Assembly (NCBI GenBank): GCA_031180665.1
Contig: JAPSLP010000036.1
Span: 1 to 52,227, forward strand
DNA length: 52,227 nucleotides
DNA from: Cupriavidus sp.
GTDB taxonomy: Bacteria > Pseudomonadota > Gammaproteobacteria > Burkholderiales > Burkholderiaceae
Direction: 5' to 3'
Numbering within the stretch: the first letter of the stretch is position 1; every line of letters starts with the position of its first letter. Below are positions 41,959 through 48,849 of the stretch, in pieces. The translations under genes were made by a program, and so were the position numbers. The notes under the pieces were generated by a model. It was given only the letters and a program-made list of their open reading frames with translations. It searched no databases and was not told where the DNA came from.

Positions 41959-43134
41959 ATGGACACCTTGACCGATCTGCTGGATGCCAAGGGCTGCCCG
42001 CTGGGCCAGCAACATTTCACTTGGAAGGACCTGGTCCAGGCGCCGATCAGCAAGCTGGACGACGACGCGTTCACCCGCGTCCGGATCATTCTGATGAATG
42101 GCATCGAATCCGACGCGCTGCGGCTCAAGCACATCATGTCGCGCTGCAATCGGGAACTACGGATTCCGCTCGCGCAAATCCGCCGCGTCGAGCATCACCA
42201 GGCCACGATGATCAACTGGCTGATCGGCGCCGACCATTCCCCGCTGGAGACCACGATCGCCTACGAGCAGGTGGCCATCGAGGTCACCGCGGCCGTCGCG
42301 CAGACCGAGCCCGATCCGTACCAGGCGCAGGCCTATCGCTTCGGGCTGCTCGAGGATTTCGACCACCTGTACCGCTATAGCGCGCTGCTCGACCGGCTCG
42401 AAGGCAAGGACGCGAACGCGATCACGCAGGGCCATACCGACATCGTGCCGGGACGCTCGACCTGGGTCGAGCATCGTGCCCCGCAGGACGACGTGCGCGA
42501 GAGCTACGACCGCGCCAACGCCGCGCTGATCACCAAGATCCACGCCGCGATGATCACCGCGGCCGAGTACCAGACCCACGACTACTACATGAATATCGGG
42601 CCGCTGTTCACCGATCCGCTGGCGCGCCAGCTGTACGCCGAGATCGCCTCGATCGAGGAACAGCACGTGACGCAGTACGGCTCGCTGATGGACCCCGATG
42701 AAAGCATGATCGAGAAGTGGGTGATCCACGAAGCGATGGAGGCCTACAACTACTACAGCTGCGTGCAACAGGAGAGCAACCCGCGCATCAAGGCGATCTG
42801 GGAACGCTTCCTCGATTACGAGCTGGGCCATCTGCACGTGGCCTGCGAAATGCTCAAGCGCCACGAGAATCGCGACCCGGCCGAGATTCTTGCCGGACCG
42901 CTGCCCAAGCCCATCGACTTCGCCAGCCAACGCGATTTCGTGCGCAAGGTGCTCGCAGACGAGGTGGACCTGCGCGCCAACGGCATGGACTTCGTGACGC
43001 TCGACAAGGACAGCCCCGCCTCGATCGAATACCGCCGCGTGATGAATGCCGATGGCTCGCCGTCGCAGCTGGTGTCCGCCGGCTATGTCTGGTCGCCCGG
43101 CACCGAGCTGGCGCGGATGCACACGAGCGCCTGA
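41959..43134 (+). CDS. Large ferritin-like diiron protein, probable tandem fold
   Basis: I recognise the ferritin-like fold but no named family for this 391-residue protein. The second half (about 185-300) has a full set of diiron ligands: Glu203 (AAEYQTHDYY), E233xxH236 (SIEEQH), Glu258/Glu261 (HEAMEAYNYY) and E288xxH291 (YELGH). The first half (about 45-145) repeats the helix pattern (Glu50, E78-H79-H80, E103/E108, E132-H136) with less perfect spacing, so it looks like a duplication with a degenerate site. No signal peptide or membrane segment is visible. GGAG lies 5 bases before the ATG. The next gene, 74 bases on, is another ferritin-like protein. Its role may be oxidation or iron storage; no substrate can be named. 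Confidence 0.7.
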   Translation: MDTLTDLLDAKGCPLGQQHFTWKDLVQAPISKLDDDAFTRVRIILMNGIESDALRLKHIMSRCNRELRIPLAQIRRVEHHQATMINWLIGADHSPLETTIAYEQVAIEVTAAVAQTEPDPYQAQAYRFGLLEDFDHLYRYSALLDRLEGKDANAITQGHTDIVPGRSTWVEHRAPQDDVRESYDRANAALITKIHAAMITAAEYQTHDYYMNIGPLFTDPLARQLYAEIASIEEQHVTQYGSLMDPDESMIEKWVIHEAMEAYNYYSCVQQESNPRIKAIWERFLDYELGHLHVACEMLKRHENRDPAEILAGPLPKPIDFASQRDFVRKVLADEVDLRANGMDFVTLDKDSPASIEYRRVMNADGSPSQLVSAGYVWSPGTELARMHTSA

Positions 43135-43208
43135 GGCGATCGCCGACGCCGCCGCCCAAGCCATCACGCTGGACAACCGAGCTGGACAACTGAAACTGGA
43201 GAGAACGC

Positions 43209-43958
43209 ATGCAACAGACTACCCAGATGGGCGTCAACCGCACCGGCGCGCAGATGTCGCCGATCGACACCGAAACCATGGAGCGTTATGCGGAAAACAT
43301 GGGGCCGGACAGCGGTATCGACGACATGAACGTGCCGGCCGAATCGCAGCCGGCCGCCGACATGCGCGCCCAATACATCGATGAGGCCGACCCGGTCGGC
43401 TCGGTGCCGCTGCCCGGTACGCTCAAGGGCGCAATGAGCACCACCATGGACAAGCTGACCGGCAACCGCCCCGAGGTGCTGATCGACAAGCTCGGCGAGC
43501 GCCTGGCTTTCGAACGCACCGGTACGCGCCTCTACGAAATGATGATCGCCAAGTGCAAGGAGATGGATACCAGCGCGGTCGATCCCGACGTGCTCGGTAC
43601 GCTGATGCAATTCCACGATGAGGAGGCCCAGCACTTCGCGATGGTCGACGAGACCATGCGGGCGATCGGCGCGGATCCGACCGCGGTCACGCCTTGCGCC
43701 GACGTGGCGGGCGTCACTGCGATGGGCGTGCTGCAGACTATCGCCGATCCGCGCACGAACTTCGCGCAATGTCTCAATGCACTGCTGACCGCCGAGATGA
43801 CCGACAACGCCGGTTGGGAATTGCTGATCAAGCTCGCGACCGGGACCGGCCATACCGAGATGGCACAGAAGTTCCAGCAGGCGCTGACGGAGGAAGAGCA
43901 CCACATGGCCACGATCCGGCAGTGGCTGGAGCGCGCCGTCATCACGGAAGCGACCTAG
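43209..43958 (+). CDS. Ferritin-like (rubrerythrin-type) diiron protein
   Basis: This 249-residue protein has a disordered N-terminal 80 residues and then a four-helix ferritin-like bundle with complete diiron ligands: Glu102 (AFERTGTRLYE), E139xxH142 (HDEEAQH), Glu196 (LLTAEMTDN) and E228xxH231 or E229xxH232 (TEEEHH). It has no rubredoxin domain, so it is not a full rubrerythrin. The start follows GGAGAG closely. It is encoded between the larger ferritin-like gene and a 106-residue unknown protein, in one direction with short gaps, so the cluster is probably one operon. The role is likely iron or peroxide handling. Confidence 0.78.
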   Translation: MQQTTQMGVNRTGAQMSPIDTETMERYAENMGPDSGIDDMNVPAESQPAADMRAQYIDEADPVGSVPLPGTLKGAMSTTMDKLTGNRPEVLIDKLGERLAFERTGTRLYEMMIAKCKEMDTSAVDPDVLGTLMQFHDEEAQHFAMVDETMRAIGADPTAVTPCADVAGVTAMGVLQTIADPRTNFAQCLNALLTAEMTDNAGWELLIKLATGTGHTEMAQKFQQALTEEEHHMATIRQWLERAVITEAT

Positions 43959-44023
43959 GGCGAGACGGACCCGGGCGGATCGCCGCGGCGCCGCCGCGGT
44001 GCCGCCCCCCTGAAGGAGAGCGC

Positions 44024-44344
44024 ATGAAGGAGATGTTTTATCGCGACCATCTGATCGCCGCCCATGCGGTGCCGGTCGGCGCCAGCGCGGGCGTGCGCTA
44101 CGGCTACCAGGGCGAGATCCTGCCGGCCGGCGCGCGTGCGGCCACGACGCAGGATCTGCCGACGTCCTTCGCCTCCGATGTGGAGACGGCGTTCGACAAC
44201 GCGGCCACGGCGGTCGAGGCCTGCCTGCTCGAGGGCCGGCGGCTGATCGATACCCGGCTCGACGGCGCCGACACGCCGGCGGCAACATCCGACCCGGCGC
44301 GAGCGCCAGGCTCGGGCAACAGCAATCCGAGGAGCATGCAATGA
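44024..44344 (+). CDS. Unknown small protein of the ferritin-like cluster
   Basis: I do not recognise this 106-residue product. It has no signal peptide or membrane segment. Residues 1-45 contain an alternating pattern (YRDHLIAAHAVPVGASAGVRYGYQGEI), and residues 50-80 form a likely helix (SFASDVETAFDNAATAVEACLLEGRRLIDT). The C-terminus is low-complexity (Ala/Pro/Ser). A strong AAGGAGAG ribosome-binding site precedes the ATG. Its TGA overlaps the ATG of the DUF2795 gene (ATGA), so the two are translationally coupled. That coupling and the spacing make it a credible gene. Confidence 0.75.
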   Translation: MKEMFYRDHLIAAHAVPVGASAGVRYGYQGEILPAGARAATTQDLPTSFASDVETAFDNAATAVEACLLEGRRLIDTRLDGADTPAATSDPARAPGSGNSNPRSMQ

Positions 44345-44619
44345 CCCAGAAGCAGACCGACCAAGGCAAGAGCGGATCGAGCGGCAAGGGCGCCGCGCAG
44401 GGCGGCAAGGGCGAAGGGGGCGGACGCGAAGAGCCGAGCCCGATCGATGTGCAGAAGTCCCTGAAGGGCATTGACTTTCCCGCCACCAAGGACGACATCC
44501 TCGCGCGTGCCCGCGACGGCGGCGCCAGCGAGGAAGTGATGGCCGAACTGGAGCAACTGCCCGAGCGCGACTACGATTCCCCGGCGGAGATTTCGCGGGA
44601 GTTGGGCAAGCTGCATTGA
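44341..44619 (+). CDS. DUF2795 family protein
   Basis: The 92-residue protein has a Gly/Ser/Lys-rich disordered N-terminus (about 1-30) and then the DUF2795 domain (about 35-90: PIDVQKSLKGIDFPATKDDILARARDGGASEEVMAELEQLP, then YDSPAEISRELGKL). Its biochemical function is unknown; the family often appears near stress or general envelope-stress genes. It overlaps the preceding gene by four bases (ATGA). It is the last gene of the apparent operon 41959-44619. Confidence 0.85.
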   Translation: MTQKQTDQGKSGSSGKGAAQGGKGEGGGREEPSPIDVQKSLKGIDFPATKDDILARARDGGASEEVMAELEQLPERDYDSPAEISRELGKLH

Positions 44620-44763
44620 GGCCGGTGCGCCCGCCGCGCGAACTTTCCGCGCGGGCGCATCCGGTGCACGCGTTCGCGTGCGACTTTTCGCACACGCGCG
44701 CCGCAGACTTGCGGCGCGTTCGCACGTCCCCTAGATCGGCCCATCGACTTTGGAGGGGCCAAC
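44620..44763. repeat. Hairpin-rich gap
   Basis: Several GC stems lie here, including CGCCGCA-GACT-TGCGGCG and GTGCGA-CTTT-TCGCAC. They separate the DUF2795 gene from the PIN remnant and could end the operon transcript. No T-run follows any of them. Confidence 0.4.
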
Positions 44764-45000
44764 ATGCGCACGATCGACATCGATGTCGACCCGAGGATCA
44801 TGCGCCGCGGTCTGCTGGAAAGCAGCTACCGCGAATTGCCGATCGTCTCGGAGCACGCCATGGCCTTGGAAGGGCTGCCGCTACTACATCAGGATCCGTT
44901 CGATCGTGCGCTGGTCGTACAAGCCATCGTGGAAGACATGGCGCTGATTACCGCGGATCCGGTGGTCGCCCGATATCCCGGCCCGGTCCGGCACGTCTGA
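44764..45000 (+). pseudogene. C-terminal half of a PIN-domain toxin (VapC-like remnant)
   Basis: The 78-residue ORF matches only the second half of VapC-type PIN proteins: VDPRIMRRGLLESSYRELPIVSEHA, then LHQDPFDRALVVQAI and ITADPVVARYPGP. Of the acidic residues, those in DPFD (Asp44) and TADP (Asp65) are kept. The N-terminal Asp and the middle Glu that complete the metal site are missing. No antitoxin gene is next to it. A strong GGAGGGG lies 5 bases before the ATG, so it may still be translated. It was probably cut from a toxin-antitoxin locus. Confidence 0.7.
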
Positions 45001-45032
45001 CACTGCACCGAGGGGATTTCGGCAGACCAGCC

Positions 45033-45998
45033 CTACGACACCGCCTCCAACACCGGCGCCACTACCGGCCGCGGTCCCGGAAACGAATCGCGATACCCCA
45101 TTTCCGGATCGCGCGCGAATATCTCTGCGGCCCAATCGACGAAGACGCGCACCTTGGCCGACAGATTCCGGTTCTGCGGATACATGGCCGATATCGGCAT
45201 GACCTCTTCCTGCCAGTCGCCCATGATTTCGACCAGCCGGCCGCTTTCGAGATACGGTTGCGCCATGATGCGCGAGATCACCGCGATGCCGTGTCCTTCC
45301 AGCGCGCAGCCGATATAGACCTCGGGGTCGTTGGTCGAGATCGCCGACGGCAGCAGCAATTCATGGCGCTCGTCGCCGCGCGTCAGGATCCATGGCATTT
45401 CGCGGCCGGTTCGCGTCGACAGGTAATTGATGGCGCGATGCTGCATCAATTCATCCGGCGTGGTCGGTGTGCCGTGCTGCTTCAGATAAATCGGCGACGC
45501 GTAGAACGCCAGCCGCAATTGGCCGATGCGGCGCGCCACCATCGTATCGTCGACGGTATCGCCGACACGGATGACCACGTCGACGCCTTCCTTGAGCAGA
45601 TCGATCGGTTTGCCATTGATGGTCAGTTCGACCTTCAGGTCCGGATAGCGCGCGAAGAACTCATGCAGATTGGGCACCAGCGCCAGGCGCGCCAGTCCGC
45701 CAACGGTATCGACCCGCAGTGTGCCGCGCGGGGTCTGGTTCTGATGGGTCAGCGATTGCTCGGCTTCGTCGACATCGGCCAGAATGCGGACGCACCGTTC
45801 GTAATAAGCGGCGCCTTCGGAAGTCACGCTGATCCGGCGCGTGGTCCGGTGCAGCAGCTTGACGCCCAGATGCGTTTCCAGATTCTGGATCAGCCGCGTC
45901 AGCGTGGCCTTGGGCAAATCGAGCGATTCGGCCGCGCGGGCGAAACTGCCGACATCGACGACGCGGGTGAAGGCTTGCATTGAGACGAAGCGGTCCAT
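45033..45998 (-). CDS. LysR-family regulator of the RND operon (BpeT/CeoR-like)
   Basis: The 321-residue protein has the LysR helix-turn-helix at about residues 1-60 (MDRFVSMQAFTRVVDVGSFARAAESLDLPKATLTRLIQNLE), an effector domain, and the sequence LLHRTTRRISVTSEGAAYYERC. It is divergent from an esterase-like gene followed by an RND efflux operon. This is the layout of bpeT/ceoR-llpE-bpeEF/ceoAB in Burkholderia, so it is probably the pump's regulator. The ATG at 45998 matches the family N-terminus better than the one at 46022. Confidence 0.88.
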   Translation of the reverse strand: MDRFVSMQAFTRVVDVGSFARAAESLDLPKATLTRLIQNLETHLGVKLLHRTTRRISVTSEGAAYYERCVRILADVDEAEQSLTHQNQTPRGTLRVDTVGGLARLALVPNLHEFFARYPDLKVELTINGKPIDLLKEGVDVVIRVGDTVDDTMVARRIGQLRLAFYASPIYLKQHGTPTTPDELMQHRAINYLSTRTGREMPWILTRGDERHELLLPSAISTNDPEVYIGCALEGHGIAVISRIMAQPYLESGRLVEIMGDWQEEVMPISAMYPQNRNLSAKVRVFVDWAAEIFARDPEMGYRDSFPGPRPVVAPVLEAVS

Positions 45999-46106
45999 GG
46001 CGGCGGTCCAATTAGAAGCCATTGCGAGCGGACGGCGCCGCGCGGCTGGCGAGGGCGAATCTTACTCACTCTGCTAGGCGTATGCACGGTAGGGTCTTTC
46101 ATTGGC

Positions 46107-46131
46107 ATAACCGCAACAGTGCAGCGGTTAT
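46107..46131. promoter_or_regulatory. LysR-type dyad, candidate operator 1
   Basis: ATAACCGC (46107-46114), a 9-base spacer, GCGGTTAT (46124-46131): a perfect 8-bp inverted repeat, the best operator candidate for the divergent LysR protein. Confidence 0.6.
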
Positions 46132-46179
46132 TCGCCAAAAGGGGACGATCTACCGGAACAGACCCGGGGCCGGCGCGAT

Positions 46180-46197
46180 TATTCCATCCGCAGAATA
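46180..46197. promoter_or_regulatory. LysR-type dyad, candidate operator 2
   Basis: TATTC (46180-46184), 8-base spacer, GAATA (46193-46197), with further partial symmetry on both sides. It lies between operator 1 and the esterase-like gene, where an activation site could sit. Confidence 0.4.
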
Positions 46198-46249
46198 GTG
46201 CGTTGGCAAACTGCGCCTTTATCCCGTCTACGTCAATCACCATAATTCG

Positions 46250-46318
46250 ATGCAACGCAACATGCAAACCATGCGTCGTGCCGTTTTCCCGGCCGGCGCA
46301 ACGGGACCCAGACCATGA
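46250..46318 (+). CDS. Possible 22-residue leader peptide coupled to the esterase-like gene
   Basis: ATG at 46250 opens a 22-codon frame (MQRNMQTMRRAVFPAGATGP then RP) whose TGA overlaps the next gene's ATG as ATGA. Such overlap can couple translation. No Shine-Dalgarno is visible, and two more in-frame ATGs lie at 46262 and 46271. It may be a chance frame. Confidence 0.3.
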   Translation: MQRNMQTMRRAVFPAGATGPRP

Positions 46319-47235
46319 CCAAACCGACGCAAGGTACCGCATCCCAGCCCGCCAAGGCCGGCGCCGCGGCGCGCGTGGTGCGGCATGAAATCGTCAGCGG
46401 CGAGCGCACCATCGCTGTGCACGTGTGCTATCCGGCCGGGTATCCGACCGCCTGGGCGCCATCGCCGCTGCCGTGGCTGCTGTATCTGCACGCGGGCAGC
46501 TTCGTCGAGGGCGGCATCGAGAAGGCGGCCCATCTGACTCGCCAATTGGCCGGCGCGGTGCCGGCCGTGGTGGTGGCGCCCGAATACTCGCTGGCCCCGG
46601 ACCATCCGTTCCCGGCCGCGCCGGAAGACGCCTTCAATACCGCCGAATGGGTATTGCGCCAGGCGCGCCGGCTCAAGGTCGACAAGATGCGCTTCTCGCT
46701 GGTCGGCGAGGAAGCCGGCGGCAATCTGGCGATCGCCGTGGCGCAGATGCTGCGCGATCGCGGCTTGCCAGCGCCGCGCGCGCAATGGCTGATCCGCCCG
46801 GTCACCGACCCGTGCCTGCAGCACGCCTCCTGCGCCGGCCAGGCGCACGTGCCGCTGGAAACGCTGCAGCGCATGGCCGTTTGCTATCGCGATTACCTGC
46901 CGACGCCCGCCGCGTCGGTCCATCCCTACGCCGCGCCGGCGCATGCGATGCGTCTGGCCGGCCTACCGCCGACGCTGATCCAGGTGGCCGAGCTCGATGC
47001 CCTGCGGCCAGAAGGCGAGGCCTTCGGCCGCAAGCTGATCGAGCGCGGCGTGGCGGCGGAAACCCGAATCATGCCCGGCGCCTGCGGCGCCGGTGTCGAA
47101 GCATCCCACGACCGATGTCAGGTATGGGTCGATGAAGGCGCGCGCTTTCTGCGAGAACGATTCGCGGACAGCGACGACGCCTCGCCACAGGACGGACGCC
47201 GGCCGGCAGCCAAGCCTTCCGGTTGGGCGCCGTGA
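46315..47235 (+). CDS. LlpE-like esterase-fold protein lacking the catalytic residues
   Basis: This 306-residue member of the hormone-sensitive-lipase-type alpha/beta hydrolases is catalytically altered. The oxyanion motif HGGG is HAGS (residues 59-62). The nucleophile motif GDSAGG is GEEAGG (131-136, Glu133 where Ser is expected). The C-terminal His of the HGF motif is missing (PGACGAG, 254-260), while the acid position Asp228 remains (AELDALRPEGE). It lies between a divergent LysR regulator and RND pump genes, matching llpE of the Burkholderia bpeEF/ceoAB operons. Loss of Ser suggests a non-catalytic role. No signal peptide is seen. Confidence 0.8.
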   Translation: MTKPTQGTASQPAKAGAAARVVRHEIVSGERTIAVHVCYPAGYPTAWAPSPLPWLLYLHAGSFVEGGIEKAAHLTRQLAGAVPAVVVAPEYSLAPDHPFPAAPEDAFNTAEWVLRQARRLKVDKMRFSLVGEEAGGNLAIAVAQMLRDRGLPAPRAQWLIRPVTDPCLQHASCAGQAHVPLETLQRMAVCYRDYLPTPAASVHPYAAPAHAMRLAGLPPTLIQVAELDALRPEGEAFGRKLIERGVAAETRIMPGACGAGVEASHDRCQVWVDEGARFLRERFADSDDASPQDGRRPAAKPSGWAP

Positions 47236-47429
47236 CGTGCCTGCGGCCGCGCCAGTGTTCGACACGCTAGCGCCGGCCGCCATTCGAGAAGTCAGCCGCG
47301 TGTGAATGTCTCCGGACCCCGCGTCGGCGCCCCAGGGTGTACTCATCCGCAAGGCGTCGAACGGGCCCGGCGGGCGGCGTTCGTCCTTTTGCTTTTCCGG
47401 TTGAAGAAAACCCGAAACGGAGTGAAGAA

Positions 47430-48677
47430 ATGAAGCTGCAATCCCGACGTAGCCTGATCGCCGTCGCCATCGTGGTCGTGCTGGGCACCGGCCTGGCAAC
47501 CTCGATCCTGCGCCCCTGGCATGCCGGCGAGGCGCAAGCCGTGCCGACCCCCGCCGCCAGCGCGGCGGCCGTCGATGTCGCCGCCGCCATCGGCAAGACC
47601 ATTACCGAGTGGGACGAATTCTCGGGCCGCCTGGAGGCGATCGACCGCGTCGAGGTGCGCCCGCGCGTCGGCGGCACCATCGACGCGGTGCACTTCCGCG
47701 AAGGCGCGATGGTCAAGAAGGGCGACCTGCTGTTCACCATCGATCCGCGGCCGTACGCGGCCGAGGTGGCACGCGCGGAAGCGGCGCTGGCCGCCGCGCA
47801 AGTGCGTGCCAGCCATGCGCAGAGCGAGCAGGTGCGGGCCCAGCGGCTGCTCGACGACAACGCGATCTCGCGTCGCGAATTCGACGAACGCATCCACGCG
47901 GCGCGCGAGGCCAACGCCAACGTGCGCGCCGCGCAGGCGGCGCTCGATTCCGCCAAGCTGAACCTGGCCTACACCCGCATCACCTCGCCGGTGACCGGCC
48001 GTGTCTCGCGCGCCGAGATCACGGTGGGCAATCTGGTCGCCCCGGGCGCCAATTCCCCGGCGCTGACCACGGTGGTGTCGGTGTCGCCGGTCTACGCCAG
48101 CTTCGAGATCGACGAGCAGAGCTACCTGCGCTATACGGCGCCGGGCGCCGCGGGCGGCGCCAACGGCAAGGGCATGGCGGTCTATCTTGGCCTGGCCAAC
48201 GAGGAAGGCCACCCGCACGAGGGCCGCATCCAGTCGGTCGATAACCGGCTCGATCCGCGCAGCGGCACGATCCGCGTGCGGGCGGTGTTCGACAACCCGG
48301 ACGGGCGTCTGCTGCCGGGGCTGTATGCCAAGGTCAAGCTCGGCGGCAACGCGCCGCACGACGCGGTGCTGATCAACGACCGTGCGATCGGCACCGACCA
48401 GGGCAAGAAGTTCGTGCTGGTGGTCGACAAGGACAACAAGCTGAACTATCGCGAAGTGCAGATGGGGCCGAACTACGACGGACTGCGCGTGATCCGTTCC
48501 GGCCTGAAGGCGGGCGAGGTGATCGTGGTCAACGGCCTGCAGCGCGTGCGGCCGGGCGACACGGTCGCACCGACGCCGGTGCGCATGGCGCTCAAGCGTG
48601 AGCTCGAGCGCGGCAATGCCACCGAGAAGAGCGCGGACAACCAGCCCGAGCCGGCGAAGAAGGAGTCGGTCGGATGA
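47430..48677 (+). CDS. RND efflux adaptor (membrane fusion protein), MexE/CeoA/BpeE-like
   Basis: The 415-residue periplasmic adaptor links the RND pump to the outer-membrane channel. An N-terminal membrane helix (about 7-27) has no lipobox Cys, unlike the lipidated MexE, so it is probably anchored by that helix. The pattern is typical: lipoyl part EVRPRVGGTIDAVHFREGAMVKKGDLLFTID (about 72-105), an alpha-helical hairpin (about 110-180), the second lipoyl part LAYTRITSPVTGRVSR, then beta-barrel and membrane-proximal domains. GGAG lies upstream of the ATG. It is 194 bases after the esterase-like gene. Confidence 0.93.
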   Translation: MKLQSRRSLIAVAIVVVLGTGLATSILRPWHAGEAQAVPTPAASAAAVDVAAAIGKTITEWDEFSGRLEAIDRVEVRPRVGGTIDAVHFREGAMVKKGDLLFTIDPRPYAAEVARAEAALAAAQVRASHAQSEQVRAQRLLDDNAISRREFDERIHAAREANANVRAAQAALDSAKLNLAYTRITSPVTGRVSRAEITVGNLVAPGANSPALTTVVSVSPVYASFEIDEQSYLRYTAPGAAGGANGKGMAVYLGLANEEGHPHEGRIQSVDNRLDPRSGTIRVRAVFDNPDGRLLPGLYAKVKLGGNAPHDAVLINDRAIGTDQGKKFVLVVDKDNKLNYREVQMGPNYDGLRVIRSGLKAGEVIVVNGLQRVRPGDTVAPTPVRMALKRELERGNATEKSADNQPEPAKKESVG

Positions 48678-48849
48678 CGTTTGCCAGCCTGATTTTCTCG
48701 CCTCGCCGGCAGGCGGGCGAGGGAGACCCTCCCCCGCCCGCCGCGGCATCCTGAGCTGATCTAGCCAGCCAGCCGCATCGCCCAAATGCTTTTCCATGGC
48801 GTCCAGGAAACGGACCGCCAGGGGGCTCCCTTTTTTATCGAGACCCGTC
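48678..48849. other. Gap between adaptor and pump genes
   Basis: These 172 bases contain an imperfect GC-rich stem-loop around 48712-48742 and no gene. It may lower read-through or affect the ratio of the two mRNAs; no T-run is present. Confidence 0.4.

Larger units (their letters stand above)
45999..46314. other. Divergent regulatory region of the RND operon
   Basis: These 316 bases hold two dyads (46107-46131 and 46180-46197) and a 22-codon ORF (46250-46318) that runs into the esterase-like gene. They are listed separately. Confidence 0.6.

Noticed and set aside
44764..45000. A complete toxin-antitoxin module
   Set aside because: Only half a PIN domain is present and no antitoxin reading frame lies upstream or downstream.
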